Assembly (NCBI RefSeq): GCF_000384295.1
Contig: NZ_KB913037.1
Coordinates: forward strand, 6,350,594 to 6,414,593
Length of the DNA: 64,000 nucleotides
Reading direction: 5' to 3'
Source of the DNA: Amycolatopsis balhimycina FH 1894
GTDB lineage: Bacteria > Actinomycetota > Actinomycetes > Mycobacteriales > Pseudonocardiaceae
The notes beneath the pieces are model-generated. The model did no database searches, was not told the DNA's origin, and saw only the letters and a list, made by a program, of their open reading frames with translations. The position numbers and the translations under genes were made by a program. Positions 57,988-64,000 of the stretch are shown here, one piece after another (position 1 is the stretch's first letter; every line of letters begins with the position of its first letter).

Positions 57988-60065
57988 ACACCCTGCTGAC
58001 GTTGGCGGTGCTGCTGACGCTGGCCGCCGCATGGCACGCGCTTAAGCGCCGCATCAAGCAAGGCCCACCGGCCCGGCGTGTGCCGAGCCGGAAGGCCACC
58101 ATGTTCGCCGTCATGCTGGTCCTCGGCCTGCAGGCCATCGCCACGGCCCCCGCGGCCAGCGCGGCGGCGTGCGGCGAGGCGCCGAACCCGGAACGCCCGG
58201 GTGCCGGGATGGTCGGCGCGATCGATCCGCCGGAGGGCCACGGCGAGCCGAACAGCGCCTACATCGACTACGGCTACGCCGGCATGGTCTGGAACACCTT
58301 CGAGACCAACTGCACGGCGGTGAACCTCACCCCGCCTGGGTCCACTTTGGACACCTGGGGTGGCAACCAGCTGTTCAACCTGGGCAAGAACATCGTCGGC
58401 GCTACGAACTCGCTGCACTACACGGTGCTCGAAGGCGGCTTGCTGAACCCGATCTACAACGCGGTGAAGTCGGGCGCCGAAAAGGTCTACAACAACATCT
58501 ACGCCCAGCTGTTCGGGCTGGTGGCGCTGATCCTCTCCATCATGATGTTCCGCAACATCTGGCGGGGTGACCTGGCCGCGGTCAGCAAACGGGCGCTCTA
58601 CGCGCTGGCCGGTGTGTGGCTGGCGGCGTCGTCACTGGCGATGCTGCGGTACTTCGATCCGATCGACAAAGCGATCGTCCAGACCACCACGAACATCCAG
58701 GCGGGGTTCGTCGACGAGAGCGGCGACCGGATCGTCCGCGACATCCTGCCGACCCAGCTCCACACGCAGATCGTCTACAACAACTGGCTGCGCGGGGAGT
58801 TCGGCACGCCGTCGGCGCCTCAGGCCGGGCAGTACGGGAAGCCGTTGCTCGACGCCCAGGCGTTCACCCGCAACCAGCTGGTGAACGGCGACGACGGGAA
58901 CCAGGCCGTCATCGACGGCAAGAAGAACGCCTACAAGGACATCTCCACCAAGCTCGGCCCCGCCACCGGCTACTTCACCGGCGAAGCCGGCGGCCGCATC
59001 GGCGCGGGGTTCCTGTCCCTCGGCCAGGCCCTCGTCTACTCGCTCTTCCAGCTGCTGGCGAAAGCGTCAGTGCTGCTGGCCCAGGTCCTCATCCGCCTCT
59101 TCGCGCTCACCGCGCCGCTGATCGGGCTCGTCGCCCTGCTGCACCCGGAGATCCTGCGCCGCGTGCTCAAGGTCGCCGGCGGGGTCGCCTTCAACCTGGT
59201 CGTGCTCTCGGTGCTCGCCGGGGTGCACGCCCTTCTCCTGCAAGCCATCTTCGACGCCGGCAACTCGCTGAACATGCTCACGCAGATGGTCCTCGCCGGG
59301 CTCATCACCGTGCTGCTGTTCATGGTCGGGCGGCCGGTGCGGCGGCTGTGGCAGATGGTCGAAATGTCGGTCAGCATGGTCGGCGCCGCCGTGCCGTCGC
59401 CAGGGGGCGGGATCTTCTCCCGCTTCAAGCGCCGCCAGAACGGCCCGACGCCCCAGGACGACTTCTGGCAGAACGTGCGCGACACCGACGACGTCGTCGA
59501 CGGCGAACAGCGCGGGCCGATGGGTGCCACCGTCGGCGGTGGCCGGTTCCGGCCGGAAGCCACGATCATCGCCAACGCCCAGCGCCTCGACAACCACTCC
59601 GGCGCCTCGCGCCCGGCCGCGGCCTGGTCCGGCGCGTGGCCGGGGGCTGTGGGAGGCGGTGGCTCCGCGGGTGCGCTGCCCGCGGGCGGGCGGCCCGGTG
59701 CCCCGGTGTTCGGCCAGTACAACCCGGCCAACGGCGACCCTGGCGACTACGTCGTCGTCGGGGCGGGTGGCCGTCCGACGACGCGGAACGAGAGCCGGCG
59801 CGTCGACACCTCGCCGGTGGCCGATCGGCGCTGGAGCGACGAGCCCGAGCCCGTTGTCGTGCCCTCCGACCTGCGTACTCCGGAATCGAACTTCAGCGAC
59901 TACCCGTCGCCGGACGCGGCGCGGACGCCGGGCGCGCGTGCCCAGCCGCGCCGCGTCGATCCCGAAGTCGTCGCCGGCAAGCCGGTCTTCGTGCTCTACC
60001 GGCCGTCTCGGGGCATCGAGGTCCGCGAAGAACCCCGTGACACCGACCAAGCGATGGGGCGGTGA
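57984..60065 (+). CDS. VirB6/TrbL-like polytopic membrane protein
   Basis: 693 residues, GGAGGGGGC before the ATG. Two N-terminal hydrophobic segments (1-18 and about 40-57, the second ending APAASA like a signal peptide), an extracytoplasmic domain with two Cys (AACGEA and TNCTAV), then about five TM helices from residue 165 to 450 (LFGLVALILSIMMF; VLLAQVLIRLFALTAPLIGLVA; LITVLLFMVGRPVRRL) and a 230-residue cytosolic Pro/Arg-rich tail. The central membrane block resembles TrbL/VirB6 channel components. It ends 3 nt before the next gene. Confidence 0.75.
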   Translation: MNTLLTLAVLLTLAAAWHALKRRIKQGPPARRVPSRKATMFAVMLVLGLQAIATAPAASAAACGEAPNPERPGAGMVGAIDPPEGHGEPNSAYIDYGYAGMVWNTFETNCTAVNLTPPGSTLDTWGGNQLFNLGKNIVGATNSLHYTVLEGGLLNPIYNAVKSGAEKVYNNIYAQLFGLVALILSIMMFRNIWRGDLAAVSKRALYALAGVWLAASSLAMLRYFDPIDKAIVQTTTNIQAGFVDESGDRIVRDILPTQLHTQIVYNNWLRGEFGTPSAPQAGQYGKPLLDAQAFTRNQLVNGDDGNQAVIDGKKNAYKDISTKLGPATGYFTGEAGGRIGAGFLSLGQALVYSLFQLLAKASVLLAQVLIRLFALTAPLIGLVALLHPEILRRVLKVAGGVAFNLVVLSVLAGVHALLLQAIFDAGNSLNMLTQMVLAGLITVLLFMVGRPVRRLWQMVEMSVSMVGAAVPSPGGGIFSRFKRRQNGPTPQDDFWQNVRDTDDVVDGEQRGPMGATVGGGRFRPEATIIANAQRLDNHSGASRPAAAWSGAWPGAVGGGGSAGALPAGGRPGAPVFGQYNPANGDPGDYVVVGAGGRPTTRNESRRVDTSPVADRRWSDEPEPVVVPSDLRTPESNFSDYPSPDAARTPGARAQPRRVDPEVVAGKPVFVLYRPSRGIEVREEPRDTDQAMGR

Positions 60066-60068
60066 CCG

Positions 60069-60668
60069 ATGCCGATCCGCACCAACCGCGGCCGCGCCGC
60101 GGTCTACCGCCGCCTGTGGGGCTGGCCGCTGCGCTCGCCCCGCCACCTGATGGGCACGCTGGTGTTCCTGGCGATCCTGGTCACCGCGCTCGGCATCGTG
60201 CTGCCGAAGGTGGTCGGCAAACCGCAGGCCAAGGCGTCACCCGGCACCGGGACGACCACGTCCGTCTCGACGACCCCGCCGGCCGTCGCCGCGCCGGTGC
60301 CGACGTCGAACCTGCCGACGCGGCTGTCGACGCCGCTGGTCACGCCCACCCCGGTGCCGCCGAACGAGGACGCCCTCCGCGTCGCCAAGCAGTGGGCCGC
60401 GGCCTGGGTCGACCACCCGGCGGGCATCACCTCCGCGCAGTGGCTCGCGCAGCTGAAACCCTTCACCACCGACGAGTATCTGCCGGTGATGTCGACGGTC
60501 GACCCGGCGAACATCCCGGCGACGAAGGTCACCGGTGAGCCGGTGGTCAGCACGTCGTACTCCAGCTCGGTGCAGCTGACCATCCCGACCGACGGCCCGA
60601 AGCTGGCCATCACGGTGGTGAGCACCAACGCCGGCTGGCGGGTCGCCGACTACGACCAGGCGACCTGA
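60069..60668 (+). CDS. VirB8/TcpC-like bitopic protein
   Basis: 199 residues. Basic cytosolic N-terminus (RTNRGRAAVYRRLWGWPLRSPR), one TM at about 28-47, a Thr/Pro-rich linker, then an extracytoplasmic alpha+beta domain from about residue 103 (NEDALRVAKQWAAAWVDH; LKPFTTDEYLPVM; LAITVVSTNAGWRVADY) that looks NTF2-like, as in VirB8 and TcpC/TraM. Position after the VirB6-like gene supports the assignment; sequence identity to those families cannot be judged by eye. Confidence 0.65.
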   Translation: MPIRTNRGRAAVYRRLWGWPLRSPRHLMGTLVFLAILVTALGIVLPKVVGKPQAKASPGTGTTTSVSTTPPAVAAPVPTSNLPTRLSTPLVTPTPVPPNEDALRVAKQWAAAWVDHPAGITSAQWLAQLKPFTTDEYLPVMSTVDPANIPATKVTGEPVVSTSYSSSVQLTIPTDGPKLAITVVSTNAGWRVADYDQAT

Positions 60669-60670
60669 CC

Positions 60671-61672
60671 GTGCGGCGCCTGGGGCTCTGGCTGGGACTG
60701 GTCGTGTTCGTCGCGATCGGCGCCCTGGTCGTGACCGCAGTCGCCGCGAAGGTCGTCATCGACAACCAGCAGGCCCAGGCCCGGGGCGTGTCGCTGATGA
60801 GCTGCGACGCCTCGGTCGGGCCGACCCAGCCCGGCCAGGGCGAGCGCGGCACGGTCGACGCGTCCAAGCTGGACGACGAGCAGCGCGGGATCGTCGCGCT
60901 GATCGTCTCGATCGGCAAGCAGCGGTCACTGGCGCCGCGCGCGTGGCAGGTCGCGATCCAGGCCGGGATGACCGAGTCCGGGCTGCACAACCTCACCTAC
61001 GGCGACCGCGACTCCCTCGGCATCTTCCAGATGCGCCCGTCGATGGGCTGGGGCACGGTGGCGCAGGTCACCGACCCGACTTACGAGGTCAACAAGTTCT
61101 ACGACGTCCTGCTGGGCGTGCCGGACTGGCAGAACAAGCTGCCGGGCGACGCCGCGCAGGCCGTCGAGCGATCGGGCTTCCCGAGCCGCTACCACAAGTG
61201 GGAGCCGATGGCGGCCACGCTGGTGGAGAAGGTCGGCCAGGTCGCCGACGTCGTCGGCTGCGGCACCGGCATGGGCGCCCTGCTGCCGCCGAGCCAGGCG
61301 GCCGCGCAGGCGATCAAGTTCGCGCTGGGCGAGCAGGGGAAGCCGTATGTGTGGGGCGCCACAGGGCCGGACGCGTACGACTGCTCGGGACTGATGCTGC
61401 GGGCCTACGAGTCGGCCGGGATCATCCTGCCGCGCGTCTCCTACAACCAGTACCACGCCGGCGCGTTGCTGCCGGTGCGCGAGGCGCAGCCCGGTGACCT
61501 GCTGTTCCTCGCCACCAACCCGGCGGATCCCGACTCCATCCACCACGTGATGATGTACCTGGGCGACAACAAGGTCGTCGAAGCGCAGCAGACCGGCGTC
61601 CCGGTCCACATCCGAGCCTTCTCGTTCGACGAGCGCGAACTGGTACCGCAGGCGGTCCGCCCCGGCGTTTAG
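60671..61672 (+). CDS. Membrane-anchored lysozyme-like / NlpC-P60 peptidoglycan hydrolase
   Basis: 333 residues, GTG start 2 nt after the previous stop. TM anchor about 7-27; lytic-transglycosylase-like domain about 70-190 with Glu102 in GMTESGL and SLGIFQMRPS; C40 NlpC/P60 domain about 208-333 with catalytic Cys238 (DCSGLM) and His291/292 (IHHVMM). It should open peptidoglycan locally for passage or assembly of the machine, the role of VirB1/TcpG-type proteins. Both catalytic domains look intact. Confidence 0.9.
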   Translation: MRRLGLWLGLVVFVAIGALVVTAVAAKVVIDNQQAQARGVSLMSCDASVGPTQPGQGERGTVDASKLDDEQRGIVALIVSIGKQRSLAPRAWQVAIQAGMTESGLHNLTYGDRDSLGIFQMRPSMGWGTVAQVTDPTYEVNKFYDVLLGVPDWQNKLPGDAAQAVERSGFPSRYHKWEPMAATLVEKVGQVADVVGCGTGMGALLPPSQAAAQAIKFALGEQGKPYVWGATGPDAYDCSGLMLRAYESAGIILPRVSYNQYHAGALLPVREAQPGDLLFLATNPADPDSIHHVMMYLGDNKVVEAQQTGVPVHIRAFSFDERELVPQAVRPGV

Positions 61673-61794
61673 CATGGGTGAGAGACCCTTGACACGAGCA
61701 GGGGCCGGCGGGTTCGGCCGACAGCGGAACCGATTCACCCGACGTCGCGGCGCTTCCACGAGCAGGTGGCCGCGTACTGGCAGAGGATGAGCAC

Positions 61795-63870
61795 GTGGGA
61801 CGGAAATTCGGCAGGCGAGGCAAGGCCGGCGCGGGCGAGCCCCGGGACCCGGCGGCGCTGTTCGGCGCGCCCCAGCCGCCCCGGCAGCCGGCTCGCCCCG
61901 CGTCCAGCACCCCGCTCGCCGACCAGCTGGGCCAGGGGTACCCCGGTGTCGACGCGGGGTACGTCGTGCTGCCGCGTTCGCTGGCCGAGGGGATGTCGCT
62001 GCCGTGGCAGCACCAGATGGCGGCGCTGCTGGCCCAGTTCCACGCGGAGCACGCCGCGCTGGCGTGGCCGGTCTACCGGGTCGTGCCGTCGCGGTACGAG
62101 AAACTGGCGGACCTCGACGAGGAGCAGCTCGCGGAGGCGGGCTACCTGGTCGAGATGGACGCCGACGGCGAGATGGTCTACCGCGAGCGAAGCGGCCGCA
62201 AGGTCGACGACCCGCTGAACACGACGGTGCTGGTGTCCTGCCTGGACCCGATCCCGAAGCCGGCAGCTCGTCCTTCGCCACCGCCCCCGGGAGCCCCACC
62301 GGCGCCGGGCCAGGCGCCGGCCCCGATGAACATCGGCCCGGCACCGGTGTGGCGGACGGTGCCCCACCCACCACCGGGGCAGTCGGTACCGGGAACGCCG
62401 GAGCACCTGGCGCCGGCGTCCGAGCCACGCCCGGCGGCGCCGCCGGGGTGGGGTCGTCCGGAGGAAGCCGCACCGCCGAGTCAGGGTTGGGTGCCGGCAG
62501 AGGCTGCGTCGCCGTCGGGTGCGGCTTCGGCTCGCGTGGATGCTTCGCCGGTGACTGGTCCTCGCCACGACTCGGGTCCGGCTGCACCGGTCGCCGAGCC
62601 GGCGGAGCCGGAATGGTCGGTGCCGGCCGAATCGGATCCGCCGGGGCCGGTCAAGGCGCCGCAGTCCTTCCCGCGGCATGCCGCTCCGGAGCCGGCTGCG
62701 GCCACTGCGGAGGACGAGCCGCGGTCTCCGGTGACGGAACCCGTGTCCGGGCAGCCCGCGGAACAGCCCGTGGTCGAGCACGAGCCGGAGGAGATGCACC
62801 CGGAACCGTTGACGGCCGAATCACCGGCGGTCGACGAACCCGTTGCCGTGGGGGAAGCGGGTACAGAGCAAGCAGCGCAGCCGCCCGCAGCCGAGGCGGT
62901 GTCGACGGAGGCGGCTCGGCCGGAATCCGCTGAGCCTGCGGACCAGCCTGAGTTGATCGCACCGGCTGAGACCGGGACAAAGCCTGCCGAGACGCTCGCG
63001 CCGTGGACGGCGGCCCGGCCTGAGGTGGCCGCACCGCCATCGGCAGACACAGACCAAGCTGAGGCGGCCGCGCCTGCGCCGGCGGAACAGAATCCGGTCC
63101 ACCCGGTTGTGCCGGAGTTCCAGTCTGGACCGCCCACGACGCCCCGGGGAATGCCCGCTGCGCAGCCGGAGCCGGCCAGCGTGGCGCAGGCATCGGAGCT
63201 GTCTACTGCGACGCCTGAGGAGACGGTCCCGCCTGCGGTGTCGTCGCAGCCGGCTGCCGCTTCGCAGCCGCAGGCGCCGCCTGCTGTTGCGCAGCCGCCG
63301 GAACCGGCTGCCGCTTCGCAGGATTCCGGAACCCCGCAGCCGCAGCCGCCTGCCGTTTCGCAGTCGTCGGAACCTCCGGCCGTTTCGCAGCCGACTGTTG
63401 TTTCGCAGGCGCCTGGTGATACCGCGCAGCAGCCCGCTGTTCCGCAGCCGCCGGTGTCGCCTGCCGCTTCGCAGCCGGCTGCCGCATCGCCGGGTCCTGG
63501 CGGCACCTCGCAGCCGCAGTCGCCGGTTGCGCCCCAGACCGCGTCTCCGCCGCCGCAGGCCAAGCCGGTCTTCCCCGGCCCGGAGTCGACCCCCCAGCCG
63601 TTCCCCGCCCGTCACGCCGCCCCGGCGCGTCCGGTCTTCCCGGGGCCCGGGACCATGCCTCCGGTACCCCCCGCGCCCAACGCGCGGCCGGTGTTCCCCG
63701 GGCGGGACACGCCTCTTCCGCAGCCTTCGCGGCAGGAACCCGCCACTCCGCCGCGCGGTACTCCGCGTGGCTGGTTCGACGAGCACCCCGAACAGAAGGA
63801 CCCCGAAGAACCGCAGGACTTCGGCCCGACCGGCCAGCCGACCGAGATCCCGTACCGGTACAAGCGCTGA
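61795..63870 (+). CDS. Large Pro/Ala/Gln-rich protein of the type IV-like cluster
   Basis: 691 residues, GTG start with AGAGGA upstream. A basic N-terminus ([11 protein letters not shown]), a globular part to about residue 150 ([40 protein letters not shown]) and then more than 500 residues of low complexity, with degenerate repeats of the PAxSQP type at 63180-63560 and three RPVFPG copies near the end. Codons in the repeat region turn to T-ending forms (GCT, GTT) unlike the neighbours, a sign of recent expansion. No domain recognised; the N-terminal part may recruit it to the machine. Confidence 0.8.
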   Translation: MGRKFGRRGKAGAGEPRDPAALFGAPQPPRQPARPASSTPLADQLGQGYPGVDAGYVVLPRSLAEGMSLPWQHQMAALLAQFHAEHAALAWPVYRVVPSRYEKLADLDEEQLAEAGYLVEMDADGEMVYRERSGRKVDDPLNTTVLVSCLDPIPKPAARPSPPPPGAPPAPGQAPAPMNIGPAPVWRTVPHPPPGQSVPGTPEHLAPASEPRPAAPPGWGRPEEAAPPSQGWVPAEAASPSGAASARVDASPVTGPRHDSGPAAPVAEPAEPEWSVPAESDPPGPVKAPQSFPRHAAPEPAAATAEDEPRSPVTEPVSGQPAEQPVVEHEPEEMHPEPLTAESPAVDEPVAVGEAGTEQAAQPPAAEAVSTEAARPESAEPADQPELIAPAETGTKPAETLAPWTAARPEVAAPPSADTDQAEAAAPAPAEQNPVHPVVPEFQSGPPTTPRGMPAAQPEPASVAQASELSTATPEETVPPAVSSQPAAASQPQAPPAVAQPPEPAAASQDSGTPQPQPPAVSQSSEPPAVSQPTVVSQAPGDTAQQPAVPQPPVSPAASQPAAASPGPGGTSQPQSPVAPQTASPPPQAKPVFPGPESTPQPFPARHAAPARPVFPGPGTMPPVPPAPNARPVFPGRDTPLPQPSRQEPATPPRGTPRGWFDEHPEQKDPEEPQDFGPTGQPTEIPYRYKR
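63180..63560 (+). repeat. Degenerate PAxSQP-coding repeats
   Basis: Short units around CCTGCCGTTTCGCAG / GCTGCCGCTTCGCAG recur many times with spacers of 15-40 nt inside the 691-residue protein gene. Variable unit length suggests slippage or unequal recombination. Confidence 0.6.
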
Positions 63871-63901
63871 CAGCCGGGCCGCCGGGTGCGAACCTGGGTA
63901 C

Positions 63902-64000
63902 ATGGCCAAAGACCCGAACCCGGACCAGGGGTGGTACTACAACACCCGCACCAACCAGGTCGAGCACCTCGAACGCAGCCGCAGCGTCGACCTGCTCGGC
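63902..64000 (+). CDS. SPOR-like small protein, 3' partial
   Basis: Begins at ATG 63902 and runs off the window after 33 codons. The visible part (NPDQGWYYNTRTNQVEHLE, then RSRSVDLLG) resembles the start of short actinobacterial proteins annotated as SPOR domain-containing, in which WYYN/WFYN and a following GPYPTR motif are typical; the latter would lie beyond the edge. No more can be said. Confidence 0.55.
   Translation, partial: MAKDPNPDQGWYYNTRTNQVEHLERSRSVDLLG

Noticed and set aside
61689..61717. Promoter TTGACA upstream of the 691-residue protein gene
   Set aside because: The -35 is perfect but the sequence 17 bp downstream (GTTCGG) is not a -10; kept only as a possibility.
54142..64000. 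Integrative conjugative element or prophage
   Set aside because: No integrase, att repeats, relaxase, replication gene or base-composition break was found in the visible part; it can be reconsidered with sequence beyond 64 kb.

Overview
The window is very GC-rich, densely coded, and uses many GTG/TTG starts and 4-nt ATGA/GTGA stop-start overlaps. Gene order recalls mycobacterial blocks (from memory: Rv3202c-Rv3199c, Rv3690-Rv3695, Rv2236c-Rv2228c), but secondary-metabolism-type regulators and a sugar operon are mixed in. This points to a high-GC actinomycete, most likely Pseudonocardiaceae and plausibly Amycolatopsis. It reads as ordinary chromosome: no insertion sequence, prophage, CRISPR array, rRNA or tRNA was seen. 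One structural RNA is clear, RNase P RNA (rnpB).

Layout. 1-4.3 kb: the end of adnA and complete adnB (double-strand-break resection helicase-nuclease). 4.4-6.5 kb: DoxX-like protein, potassium channel with RCK domain, small membrane protein. 6.5-20 kb: an envelope cluster with MoxR ATPase, DUF58, DUF4129, DUF4350, SpoIIM-like and RDD proteins, flanked by two paralogous membrane-anchored zinc peptidases and followed by two DUF2207 paralogs. 20-24 kb: an M16 peptidase pair (one active, one lacking the zinc site), NudC, and an unknown protein. 24.4-31.3 kb: ROK regulator, ABC sugar importer, GH4 phospho-glycosidase and GlcNAc-type kinase, closed by a strong terminator. 31.3-34.9 kb: ArsR/SRPBCC pair, then gluconate permease-gluconokinase divergent from a GntR regulator with twin operators. 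35-42 kb: cobD, PaiB-like protein, SURF1, protein tyrosine phosphatase, a 20-residue Cys-rich peptide, secreted chorismate mutase, NIF3-like protein, zinc-ribbon protein, RNase H/phosphatase. 42-45 kb: GT-C glycosyltransferase and ArsB/SLC13-type permease. 45.5-52.3 kb: LuxR-type ATPase regulator, ECF sigma/anti-sigma pair, and a divergent DUF4142/bis-haem-ferredoxin/FAD-reductase set with a Crp-type site between them. 52.3 kb: rnpB and an SCO6745-like protein. 54.1-64 kb: a chromosomal type IV secretion-like cluster.

Two things stand out. First, 54142-61672 looks like a complete minimal Gram-positive type IV machine (pilin-like, VirB3/PrgI-like, VirB4, VirB6, VirB8-like, VirB1/NlpC-P60) with no relaxase or coupling protein in view, followed by a large Pro/Gln-rich protein. 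Second, the window carries several families of short modular palindromes: 21-bp-phased arrays between convergent genes (three loci), a 33-bp tandem set between adnA and adnB, two palindromes 33 bp apart inside a membrane-protein gene, and long perfect hairpins elsewhere. Their shared phasing suggests a system of terminators or protein-binding sites rather than random repeats.
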